A DNA stretch of 5,212 nt. Source: a bacterium. GTDB lineage: Bacteria; Pseudomonadota; Gammaproteobacteria; Burkholderiales; Burkholderiaceae_C. A model generated the notes under the pieces. It was not told the DNA's origin and did no database searches. It saw only the letters and a list, made by a program, of their open reading frames with translations. Both the position numbers and the translations under genes were made by a program. This document shows, piece by piece, positions 1 through 5,212 of this stretch. How positions within the stretch are numbered: position 1 is the stretch's first letter; each line of letters begins with the position of its first letter. The stretch covers positions 1 through 5,212 of the forward strand of contig JAVBYK010000351.1 of NCBI GenBank assembly GCA_030824095.1, in the 5' to 3' direction.

Positions 1-47
1 GCGCCGCTTGCTCCATTCTTACAACAACAATACCCTGCTCTCTCACA
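1..47 (+). other. leader upstream of the PAS-GGDEF-EAL gene
   Basis: This short stretch is richer in A and T than the coding DNA after it, with an ACAACAACAATA run at about 21-32, so it looks like untranslated leader. No purine-rich Shine-Dalgarno lies in the 15 bases before the ATG at 48. The reading frame of the downstream gene has no stop codon within these 47 bases, so a start beyond the window edge cannot be excluded. No convincing -35/-10 pair is visible, and the promoter probably lies outside the window. Confidence 0.35.
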
Positions 48-2207
48 ATGACCCCTGAACCCGGAACCTCGCTGGAATCCGAACTGCACCGTCTGCGCGA
101 TGCGTTGCAGCCCGGGCAGGGGCCTGCGTTGTCGCGCAACATGACCGATTTGCTGGCGCAAGCCATCGAACAGAGCCCATTTGGCATTGTCGTGATGGAC
201 GTCGCCGGCCAGGTGGAATATTGCAACCGCGCGTTCACGGCCATGTCGGGCTTTGCGCTGGATGACATCGTGGGTGTGAATCCGCACCCCTGGAACCCGG
301 CCGAGACCACCGAATCGATTTATGGCAGCCTGCTGTCGTCGCAGAACCTGGGCGAGCCCTGGCGCGGTGATTTGCAGAACCACCGCAAGGATGGCAGCGT
401 GTACTGGGAGCGCCAGATGGTGTCCACCCTGCGCGACGCCGACGGCAAACACACCCACCTGATCGCGGTCAAGGAAGACATCAGCGAACGCAAGCTCAAG
501 AGTGAAAACTACGAGCAGACGCGCCGCCTGCAGGAGCAGGCCCTGGTTTCCAGCAGCAACGGCATCATGATCACGCGCAGTGACGATGACGACCACTCCA
601 TCGTCTACGTCAACCCGGCGTTCGAGCGCATCACCGGTTACCGGTCCGACGAGGTGATTGGCCTGGAGGGCCGCTTCCTGGTGCGCGACGACCTGGCCCA
701 GCCCGACCTGGAGAACATCCGCTCGGCGCTGCGCGAAGGGCGCGAGGGCGAGGCCACGCTGCGCAACTACCGCAAGGACGGCTCGCTGTTCTGGAACGAG
801 CTGCGCATCGCCCCGGTGCGCGACCTGACCGGTGCGGCCACCACGCATTTCGTCAGCGTCATCAACGACATCAGCGAGCGCGTGCGCTACCAGCAGGCCC
901 TGGAATACCAGGCCAACCACGACAGCCTGACCGGCCTGGCCAATCGCAACCTGCTGAGCGACCGGATTGAACAGGCCATTGCCTGGGCCAAGCGCCAGAA
1001 GGGCCTCATCGGCGTGATGCTGCTGGACCTGGACCACTTCAAGCTGGTCAACGATGCCTCGGGCCACCGCGCCGGCGACGCCCTGCTCAAGGAAGTGGCC
1101 CACCGCCTGAAATCCTGCGTGCGCGAGACCGACACCGTGGCGCGCCTGGGCGGCGATGAGTTTGTCATCATCCTCACCGACCTGCCGCAGGCTGACGATG
1201 TGGACCAGATTGCCGAGAAGATTCTCTCCACGCTGTCCCGCCCGATCGAGGTGGCCGGGCGCGACATCTTTGTCACCGCCAGCATCGGCGTGTCCCTGTA
1301 CCCGCGCGACGGCGACCATGGCGAAATCCTGCTGCGCTACGCCGACATGGCCATGTACCGGGTCAAGGAACACGGCCGCAACAGCGTACGCCAGTTCATG
1401 CCGGAGATGGGCTCCAACGCCATCAGCCGACTGGACATGGAAGCCGCCCTGCGCCGGGCCCTGGAGCGCGGCGAATTCCTGTTGCACTACCAGCCCAAGA
1501 TCGATCTGCCCAGCCAACGCATCGTCGGCGCAGAGGCACTGATCCGCTGGCAGCACCCGCAGATCGGGCTGGTGCATCCCATCGAATTCATCCACCTGGC
1601 CGAAGAAACCGGCCTGATCCTACCGATGGGCGAATGGGTGCTCAAGGAGGTCTGCCAGCAGCAGGTGCGCTGGCACGAGCAGGGCCTGCCACCGATGAAG
1701 ATTGCCATCAACATGTCGGCCCGCCAGTTCCGCCAGGAAGACTTGGCCGACCGCATTGCCGCCACCTTCGCCAGCACCGGGGCCGACCCCACGCAGTTCA
1801 TTCTGGAGCTGACGGAAAGCATGGTCATGCACGACGTGGACAGCACCCTGGTGGCACTGCGTTCGCTGAAAAAGCTGGGCGTATCCCTGTCGCTGGACGA
1901 CTTTGGCACCGGTTACTCCAGCCTGTCTTACCTGCGCCGCTTCCCGATTGACGAGTTGAAGATCGACCGCTCCTTCATCAACGACATCCACACCAACCAT
2001 GACGATGCGGCCATTGCCGGCGCTATCGTGGCCATGGCGCGCAGCCTGAGCCTGTCAGTGGTGGCCGAAGGCGTGGAAAAGAAAGAACAAGCCGAACTGC
2101 TAGCCAGCCTGGGCTGCAACCAGGTGCAGGGCTACTACTACGCACGCCCCATGGCGGAAAGCGCCTTCACCACCCAACTGCACGAGCAGCAGAACGGGAA
2201 CGCATGA
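48..2207 (+). CDS. PAS - LOV-like PAS - GGDEF - EAL cyclic-di-GMP synthase/phosphodiesterase
   Basis: This 719-residue cytosolic protein has no signal peptide or membrane segment. It likely makes and degrades the second messenger cyclic di-GMP in response to a signal sensed by two PAS domains. PAS1 spans about residues 35-149 and ends in EDISERK. PAS2 spans about 165-278, is LOV-like, and ends in NDISER. The GGDEF domain (about 285-450) opens with DSLTGLANR near 292, has an intact GGDEF signature at 368-372, and carries the product-inhibition I-site RETD at 359-362, correctly five residues upstream. The EAL domain (about 463-708) keeps EALIRW (E496), N555, ELTES (E587, E590), DDFGTG (D617, D618), K638, EGVE (E674) and QGY (Q694), the usual metal-binding and catalytic set. 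Both activities are therefore plausible, and which one dominates cannot be read from sequence. ATG 48 is chosen because PAS1 begins soon after it. It lacks a Shine-Dalgarno, and the frame is open upstream. The last four bases overlap the next gene. Confidence 0.96.
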   Translation: MTPEPGTSLESELHRLRDALQPGQGPALSRNMTDLLAQAIEQSPFGIVVMDVAGQVEYCNRAFTAMSGFALDDIVGVNPHPWNPAETTESIYGSLLSSQNLGEPWRGDLQNHRKDGSVYWERQMVSTLRDADGKHTHLIAVKEDISERKLKSENYEQTRRLQEQALVSSSNGIMITRSDDDDHSIVYVNPAFERITGYRSDEVIGLEGRFLVRDDLAQPDLENIRSALREGREGEATLRNYRKDGSLFWNELRIAPVRDLTGAATTHFVSVINDISERVRYQQALEYQANHDSLTGLANRNLLSDRIEQAIAWAKRQKGLIGVMLLDLDHFKLVNDASGHRAGDALLKEVAHRLKSCVRETDTVARLGGDEFVIILTDLPQADDVDQIAEKILSTLSRPIEVAGRDIFVTASIGVSLYPRDGDHGEILLRYADMAMYRVKEHGRNSVRQFMPEMGSNAISRLDMEAALRRALERGEFLLHYQPKIDLPSQRIVGAEALIRWQHPQIGLVHPIEFIHLAEETGLILPMGEWVLKEVCQQQVRWHEQGLPPMKIAINMSARQFRQEDLADRIAATFASTGADPTQFILELTESMVMHDVDSTLVALRSLKKLGVSLSLDDFGTGYSSLSYLRRFPIDELKIDRSFINDIHTNHDDAAIAGAIVAMARSLSLSVVAEGVEKKEQAELLASLGCNQVQGYYYARPMAESAFTTQLHEQQNGNA

Positions 2208-2431
2208 GCAAGCTGAACTGGCACGCGGTCCCCCCGGGGGAACTCGCCCTGTTACTCAAACAGGCCACACTCGACGACTCACGCGCGGTGGGCGCATCCA
2301 CGGTTTACCGGCTGAATCTGGCCGGGCGCGAGGTGCTGGCCGTGTCCCTGACCGACGGCTCAGCGGTCATCATCGAAGCGCAGGTTCCGCCACGCGTCAA
2401 ACGCCGCCGGGTCGATCCCCCAGCCGCCTGA
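2204..2431 (+). CDS. small hypothetical protein, translationally coupled
   Basis: This is a 75-residue protein I do not recognise. Its ATG overlaps the TGA of the c-di-GMP gene (ATGA, 2204-2207), the classic sign of translational coupling, and a weak GGGAA Shine-Dalgarno lies at 2196-2200. The N-terminal part (MSKLNWHAVPPGELALLLKQ) suggests a short amphipathic helix. The middle, about residues 33-60, reads as alternating beta-strands (VYRLNL, EVLAVSL, SAVIIEA). The tail is basic, with RVKRRR near 64-69. There is no signal peptide, membrane segment or cysteine motif. The coding composition matches its neighbours. The overlap argues that it is real and co-expressed, but a functional link to c-di-GMP signalling is only inference. 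A plain conserved hypothetical protein with an unrelated role is equally possible. Confidence 0.75.
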   Translation: MSKLNWHAVPPGELALLLKQATLDDSRAVGASTVYRLNLAGREVLAVSLTDGSAVIIEAQVPPRVKRRRVDPPAA

Positions 2432-2446
2432 TACCGCACACACAGC

Positions 2447-3382
2447 TCAGCGCTGGAACTTCTGGCGCACGGACTGGACGGCATTGAGTGCCAGCAGGAC
2501 CAGGCCACCGGCCACCACGCCCACCACGCCATCGGCCAGCAGGGGCACCACCGTCTGCGCCACGCTGGCCACCAGGCCACTGCCACCCAACTGCTCCAGC
2601 AAGGCCTGCACCGCATGGTGCACCGGCCCCAGGCCATGGACCAGAATGCCGCCACCCACCAGAAACATCGCCGCCGTGCCGATCACGGTCAGCGTCTTCA
2701 TCAGCATCGGCGCAGCGCGCAGCAACCCGCGCCCCAGCGCCTGCACAGGCCCGGTGCCCGGTCGGCGGCTCAGGTACAGGCCGGCGTCATCCAGCTTCAC
2801 AATACCGGCCACAAAACCGTAGACCCCAAAGGTCATCAGCACCGCAATGCTGCTGAGCACCGACAGCTGGGTCATCCACGGGCTGCTCTGCACCGTGCCC
2901 AGCGTGATGGCGATGATCTCGGCCGAGAGCACAAAGTCGGTGCGGATGGCCCCCTTGACCTTGTCGCGCTCCAGCTCCAGCAGGTCCACGGCCGGGTTCT
3001 CCAGTGCCTCCAGCAAGACCTGCTCGTGGGCCTGGTCTTCTGCAGCGCTGTGCAAGAACTTGTGCGCCAGCTTCTCGAAGCCTTCAAAGCACAGGTAGGC
3101 ACCACCGATCATCAGCAAAGGCGTCACCGCCCAGGGAATGAAGAGGCTGATCAGCAGCGCCGCCGGCACCAGGATCAGCTTGTTGACCAGCGAGCCCTTG
3201 CACACGGCCCACACCACCGGCAGTTCGCGGTCGGCAGAGACGCCCACCACCTGCTGGGCGTTGAGGGCCAGGTCGTCGCCCAACACACCGGCCGTCTTCT
3301 TGGCGGCAATCTTGGAAAGAATCGCCACGTCATCCAGGATGGTGGCAATGTCGTCAATCAGGGCAAGCAGGCTACTGGACAT
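2447..3382 (-). CDS. DUF808 family (YedI-like) inner-membrane protein
   Basis: This 311-residue integral membrane protein belongs to the DUF808 family, whose E. coli member is YedI. Its molecular function is unknown to me. The N-terminus MSSSLLALIDDIATILDDVA, the following AAKKTAGVLGDDLALNAQQV block (about 26-45), the NK at 67-68 and GGAYLCFEGFEKL near 93-105 are typical of the family. Length is close to the usual 300 or so. Hydrophobic segments lie at about 68-99 (two helices), 150-165, 172-194, 228-250 and 278-299. A charged loop at about 105-148 separates the first group from the rest. The start at 3382 is chosen because it gives the family-like N-terminus. An ATG ten codons upstream (3412) would add MRIFPLSLHT. 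Neither start has a clear Shine-Dalgarno. The gene converges on the 75-residue protein gene and diverges from the exonuclease-like gene. Confidence 0.92.
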   Translation of the reverse strand: MSSSLLALIDDIATILDDVAILSKIAAKKTAGVLGDDLALNAQQVVGVSADRELPVVWAVCKGSLVNKLILVPAALLISLFIPWAVTPLLMIGGAYLCFEGFEKLAHKFLHSAAEDQAHEQVLLEALENPAVDLLELERDKVKGAIRTDFVLSAEIIAITLGTVQSSPWMTQLSVLSSIAVLMTFGVYGFVAGIVKLDDAGLYLSRRPGTGPVQALGRGLLRAAPMLMKTLTVIGTAAMFLVGGGILVHGLGPVHHAVQALLEQLGGSGLVASVAQTVVPLLADGVVGVVAGGLVLLALNAVQSVRQKFQR

Positions 3383-3412
3383 GGTGTGAAGACTCAGCGG
3401 GAAAATACGCAT

Positions 3413-3435
3413 TGTCGCAGCCCGGAACTGCGACA
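3413..3435. promoter_or_regulatory. 8-bp inverted repeat in divergent intergenic region
   Basis: TGTCGCAG (3413-3420) and CTGCGACA (3428-3435) form a perfect inverted repeat around a 7-base centre, CCCGGAA. It lies between the divergent DUF808 and exonuclease-like genes and ends 10 bases before the exonuclease ATG. On the plus strand a weak promoter can be drawn over it: TTGTCG at 3412-3417 and CAGAAT at 3434-3439, 16 bases apart. That would place transcription start almost at the ATG. The repeat could be an operator or an mRNA hairpin. There is no T-run on either side, so a terminator is unlikely. The repeat itself is certain; its function is inference. Confidence 0.4.
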
Positions 3436-3445
3436 GAATCACAGC

Positions 3446-3955
3446 ATGCCCGCCGCATCCGCCACCACGCCCGCGCCCACCGTTCTGGACGTCGAGGCCT
3501 CCGGATTTGGCCGCAACAGCTACCCGATCGAAGTCGGATTTGTGCTGCCCAATGGCCACGCCTATTGCACCCTGATCCGCCCCGAGGCGCACTGGACGCA
3601 CTGGGACGCGCAGGCCGAGGCCACGCACCGCATCCCGCGCCGCCTGATTCTGGAGCGCGGCCTGCCGGCAAGCGAAGTAGCCCACGCCATCAACGCCCAA
3701 CTGGCCGGACACACCGTGTACTCCGATGGCTGGGCCCATGACTACACCTGGCTGGGCGCGCTGTTTGACGCGGCCGACCTGACCCCCGCCTTCAAGCTGG
3801 AGAACCTGCGCGCCCTGCTCGACGAGGGGCAGGCCGACCGCTGGCACACGGTCAAGGCCCAGGTCAGCAGCGAGCGTGGCCCACAACGCCACCGCGCCAG
3901 TTCCGACGCGCGGCTGCTGCAACTCACGGTCCTGCGGCTGCGCAACGCGCTCTGA
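3446..3955 (+). CDS. DEDDh-type 3'-5' exonuclease-like protein (RNase H-like fold)
   Basis: This 169-residue protein has the pattern of the DnaQ-like (DEDD) exonuclease superfamily, which removes nucleotides from 3' ends using two metal ions. Motif I is VLDVEASGFG, with D15 and E17. Motif II is probably in YSDGWAHDYTWL, with D99 (or D94) as the metal ligand. Motif III is HRASSDARLL, with H149 and D154, matching the HxAxxD form of the DEDDh subgroup. It is short and has no extra domain, so it is a stand-alone exonuclease rather than a polymerase proofreading domain. Whether the substrate is RNA or DNA cannot be told. ATG 3446 is the only sensible start, since motif I begins 12 codons later and the sequence before it is intergenic. 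No Shine-Dalgarno is visible, so leaderless translation is possible. There is no signal peptide; it is expected in the cytoplasm. Confidence 0.82.
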   Translation: MPAASATTPAPTVLDVEASGFGRNSYPIEVGFVLPNGHAYCTLIRPEAHWTHWDAQAEATHRIPRRLILERGLPASEVAHAINAQLAGHTVYSDGWAHDYTWLGALFDAADLTPAFKLENLRALLDEGQADRWHTVKAQVSSERGPQRHRASSDARLLQLTVLRLRNAL

Positions 3956-3963
3956 TGGCCGGT

Positions 3964-3985
3964 GCCGTGCAGTAATATGCACGGC
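3964..3985. promoter_or_regulatory. 8-bp inverted repeat with TAATAT -10-like element
   Basis: GCCGTGCA (3964-3971) and TGCACGGC (3978-3985) form a perfect inverted repeat with a 6-base centre, GTAATA. It begins 8 bases after the exonuclease-like stop and ends 30 bases before the SRPBCC start. A TAATAT hexamer at 3973-3978, one swap from the consensus -10, sits in the centre and would give a leader of about 30 bases. No good -35 is seen 16-18 bases upstream. No T-run follows, so this is not a standard terminator. A promoter with an overlapping operator, or a hairpin between genes of one transcript, are both possible. Confidence 0.4.
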
Positions 3986-4004
3986 CTGTCACCCATCACC
4001 CTGC

Positions 4005-4010
4005 GAGGAG
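4005..4010 (+). promoter_or_regulatory. ribosome binding site of the SRPBCC gene
   Basis: GAGGAG lies five bases before the ATG at 4016 and is the only strong Shine-Dalgarno in the window. It decides the start of the SRPBCC gene over the upstream in-frame GTG (3962) and ATG (3977), which would sit inside or before the inverted repeat. Confidence 0.8.
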
Positions 4011-4015
4011 CGCCC

Positions 4016-4486
4016 ATGTCCATCACCGTCAACGTCGAACTCGGCTACGAATTTGAGGTCAAGGCGCCCTTCAAGGAGGTGTTTGCGGTGCTGGCCGATG
4101 TGCCCACCGCTGCCAGCTTCTACCCCCAGGTGGACAAGCTGGTTGACCTGGGCGGTGGCAGCTACCGCTGGGAAATGGGGAAAATCGGCCTGCCGCAGAT
4201 CAGCCTGCAGACCGTCTATGCCTCGACCTATGTGGCCAACAAGGCCAAGGGCACCGTGGTCTGGACGCCGGTCGCCGGCGAAGGCAATGCCCTGGTGTCC
4301 GGCAGCTGGCACCTGACCGACCACAAGACCTCGACCAAGATCGTGCTCGACGTCCAGGGCGATCTGAGCATTCCGCTGCCGGCGCTGATGAAGCTGGTCG
4401 TTGCCCCGGTGGTGGAGGCCGAGTTTGAGAAGCTGACCGAGCAGTACATTGCCAACCTGATCCAGCGCTTTGGCGGTGAGGTCTGA
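4016..4486 (+). CDS. SRPBCC (START/Bet v1-like) family protein
   Basis: This 156-residue soluble protein has the layout of the SRPBCC helix-grip fold, which encloses a hydrophobic ligand pocket. An opening strand (VNVELGYEFEVKAP) leads into a helix with KEVFAVLADV and then SFYPQVDKL, the usual start of coenzyme Q-binding and polyketide cyclase-like members. A series of strands follows (SYRWEM, ISLQTVYAS, TVVWTPV, LVSGSWHLT, STKIVLDVQGDL). A long C-terminal helix at about 121-152 begins with PALMKLVVAP. Length is normal for a single domain. There is no signal peptide and no catalytic signature that would name a ligand or reaction, so function stays open. The start is fixed by the GAGGAG site. 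It lies 60 bases after the exonuclease-like gene, same strand, and 79 bases before the antiporter. Confidence 0.87.
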   Translation: MSITVNVELGYEFEVKAPFKEVFAVLADVPTAASFYPQVDKLVDLGGGSYRWEMGKIGLPQISLQTVYASTYVANKAKGTVVWTPVAGEGNALVSGSWHLTDHKTSTKIVLDVQGDLSIPLPALMKLVVAPVVEAEFEKLTEQYIANLIQRFGGEV

Positions 4487-4493
4487 ATTCCTA

Positions 4494-4559
4494 TTTGCTA
4501 TTAAATATAGAGCAAACTGTGCCCAGTTTACGAGGGCCAGAGCCTCTTTTTGATCCAAA
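4494..4559. repeat. AT-rich intergenic block, likely copy of a short dispersed Comamonadaceae element
   Basis: Nearly the whole gap between the SRPBCC and antiporter genes is a block unlike its surroundings. It opens with an imperfect inverted repeat: TTTGCT at 4494-4499 and AGCAAA at 4511-4516, with CTAT/ATAG (4498-4501 and 4507-4510) as an alternative inner pairing. It then runs through ACTGTGCCCAGTTTACGA to a GGGCCAGAGCCTCTTTTT motif and ends near GATCCAAA. From memory, blocks with a TGCTATTAAA...ATAGCAAA start and a GGGCCAGAGGCC-like end recur between genes in Acidovorax/Rhodoferax-type genomes. That is recollection, not a search result. Only one copy is in this window. Confidence 0.45.
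4532..4551 (+). terminator. possible weak Rho-independent terminator after the SRPBCC gene
   Basis: GAGGGC (4532-4537) can pair with GCCTC (4542-4546) around a CAGA loop, with one bulged G. Five T residues follow at 4547-4551. The stem is short, so efficiency would be modest. Its place, 46 bases after the SRPBCC stop and just before the antiporter start, suits a terminator separating the two genes. It forms the right half of the AT-rich block described above. Confidence 0.4.
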
Positions 4560-4565
4560 CCACCT

Positions 4566-5212
4566 GTGCTGCTGCTTGAACTGGTCCTGCTGTTGATGAT
4601 CTGCGCCGTCGGCCTGGGCTGGCTGGCGCGGCGCTTCAAGTTTCCATACCCGATTGCACTGGTGGTCGGCGGGGCGCTGTTGGGCCTGGTGCCGAAGCTG
4701 CCGCAGTTTCCGTTCGACCCGCAGCTCATCCTGGTGGTGGTGTTGCCGCCCATCCTCTACCAGGCGGCGCTGCTGACCTCGTGGACCGATTTCAAGGCCC
4801 ACATCCGGCCCATCAGTCTGCTTGCCATTGGTCTGGTCATCGCCACCACACTGGCCGTGGGCGCCGTGCTCAAGCTGATGGTGCCGTCGGTGCCCTGGGC
4901 GGCGGCCCTTGTGCTGGGCGCCATCGTCTCGCCACCCGACGCGGTGGCGGCCACCACCATCCTGTCACGCCTGAATATTCCGCGGCACCTGGTCACCATC
5001 CTGGAAGGCGAGAGCCTGGTCAACGACGCATCCGGCCTGGTGATCTACAAGCTGGCCATCGCCGCAGTGCTGACCGGCGCTTTCTCCTTTGGCGACGCCA
5101 GCGCGCAGTTTGCGCTGGTATCGGCGGGCGGCGTGGTCATCGGCATGGCCCTGGCCTTTCTGTTCATTGCCATCCATAGCCGCCTGGGAGACCCCTTCAT
5201 CGAGGTCATGAC
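4566..5212 (+). CDS. CPA1 family Na+/H+ antiporter (NhaP-like), 5' part
   Basis: The first 215 codons of a cation/proton antiporter run off the window end. CPA1 proteins exchange Na+ (or K+) for H+ across the inner membrane and serve pH and salt balance. The protein is strongly hydrophobic, with segments at about 2-20, 29-43, 53-70, 83-105, 111-130, 155-170 and 183-206. Family marks are FPYPIALVVGGALLG (26-40), LPPILYQAAL (60-69), SPPDAVAATT (122-131) and EGESLVND (147-154). In the last, N153-D154 is the ion-binding Asn-Asp pair of electroneutral CPA1 exchangers. The frame has a TGA at 4551-4553, so translation must begin after it. GTG 4566 is the first usable start and gives a family-like N-terminus (VLLLELVLLL). 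ATG 4596 would cut into the first helix. No Shine-Dalgarno is seen before the GTG. Residue 66 is Q where many relatives have E. Typical members have about 400-550 residues, so roughly half is missing. Confidence 0.9.
   Translation, partial: MLLLELVLLLMICAVGLGWLARRFKFPYPIALVVGGALLGLVPKLPQFPFDPQLILVVVLPPILYQAALLTSWTDFKAHIRPISLLAIGLVIATTLAVGAVLKLMVPSVPWAAALVLGAIVSPPDAVAATTILSRLNIPRHLVTILEGESLVNDASGLVIYKLAIAAVLTGAFSFGDASAQFALVSAGGVVIGMALAFLFIAIHSRLGDPFIEVM

Noticed and set aside
477..877. Repeated GACATCAGCGA at 477-487 and 867-877
   Set aside because: It encodes the DISE motif that ends each of the two PAS domains, so the repeat reflects protein-family conservation and not a DNA element.
887..2119. 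Several open frames of 60-140 codons on both strands inside the GGDEF-EAL gene
   Set aside because: All are R/S/W/A-rich alternate-frame readings of a gene whose own frame has intact domain motifs.
2228..2243. CCCCCGGGGG palindrome (2231-2240) near the start of the 75-residue protein gene
   Set aside because: It has no loop and encodes part of VPPGE in GC-rich DNA. It could influence coupling, but nothing beyond base composition supports a role.
2615..3445. Long plus-strand open frame running through the DUF808 gene and joining the exonuclease-like gene in frame
   Set aside because: Its translation over this stretch is rich in Q, H and R with no domain, as expected from the antisense of a GC-rich gene. 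The DUF808 reading on the minus strand is a clear family match. The real exonuclease start is at 3446.
3383..3982. Minus-strand open frame extending the DUF808 gene upstream across the whole exonuclease-like gene (511 residues in all)
   Set aside because: The upstream part is low-complexity G/V/Q/A-rich antisense. The DUF808 family N-terminus begins at 3382, and the plus-strand exonuclease has recognisable catalytic motifs.
3962..4015. Upstream GTG (3962) and ATG (3977) as starts for the SRPBCC gene
   Set aside because: They lack a Shine-Dalgarno and would make translation begin within or before the inverted repeat. ATG 4016 has GAGGAG at ideal spacing and gives the normal family N-terminus.
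3989..4753. Minus-strand 254-residue open frame over the SRPBCC gene and the start of the antiporter
   Set aside because: It has no recognisable domain and is antisense to two genes with clear family features. High GC content lowers stop frequency in antisense frames.

Overview
The window is about 5.2 kb of GC-rich, gene-dense DNA. It looks like a betaproteobacterial chromosome, most likely of the Comamonadaceae (Acidovorax, Rhodoferax, Polaromonas or Hydrogenophaga type). That placement is an inference. It rests on codon bias, on the gene families present, and on an AT-rich intergenic block at about 4494-4559 that resembles, from memory, a short dispersed element of that family. There are no tRNA or rRNA genes, no CRISPR array, no transposase and no sign of a prophage. 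No stretch over 300 bases lacks a gene.

Layout. (1) 48-2207, plus: a cytosolic cyclic-di-GMP protein, PAS - LOV-like PAS - GGDEF - EAL. Both output domains keep their catalytic motifs. The second PAS has the LOV-type sequence frame but lacks the photoactive cysteine. (2) 2204-2431, plus: a 75-residue protein of unknown function, joined to the first gene by a four-base ATGA overlap. (3) 2447-3382, minus: a DUF808 (YedI-like) multi-pass membrane protein, convergent with gene 2 across a 15-base gap. (4) 3446-3955, plus: a small DEDDh-type 3'-5' exonuclease-like protein, divergent from the DUF808 gene. The 63-base gap between them holds a perfect 8-bp inverted repeat. (5) 4016-4486, plus: an SRPBCC-fold protein with a good Shine-Dalgarno. 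It is preceded by another perfect 8-bp inverted repeat whose loop contains most of a TAATAT hexamer. (6) 4566 to the window end, plus: the first 215 codons of a CPA1/NhaP-type Na+/H+ antiporter, lying behind the AT-rich, hairpin-containing block.

How they work together. Only genes 1 and 2 are clearly coupled, so the small protein may serve the c-di-GMP enzyme or may simply share its transcript. The other genes look like ordinary housekeeping or accessory genes, each with its own short intergenic region. I see no convincing new multi-gene system. The best points for a second look are the cysteine-less LOV-like sensor, the coupled 75-residue protein, the two inverted repeats at gene starts, and the repeat-like block before the antiporter.
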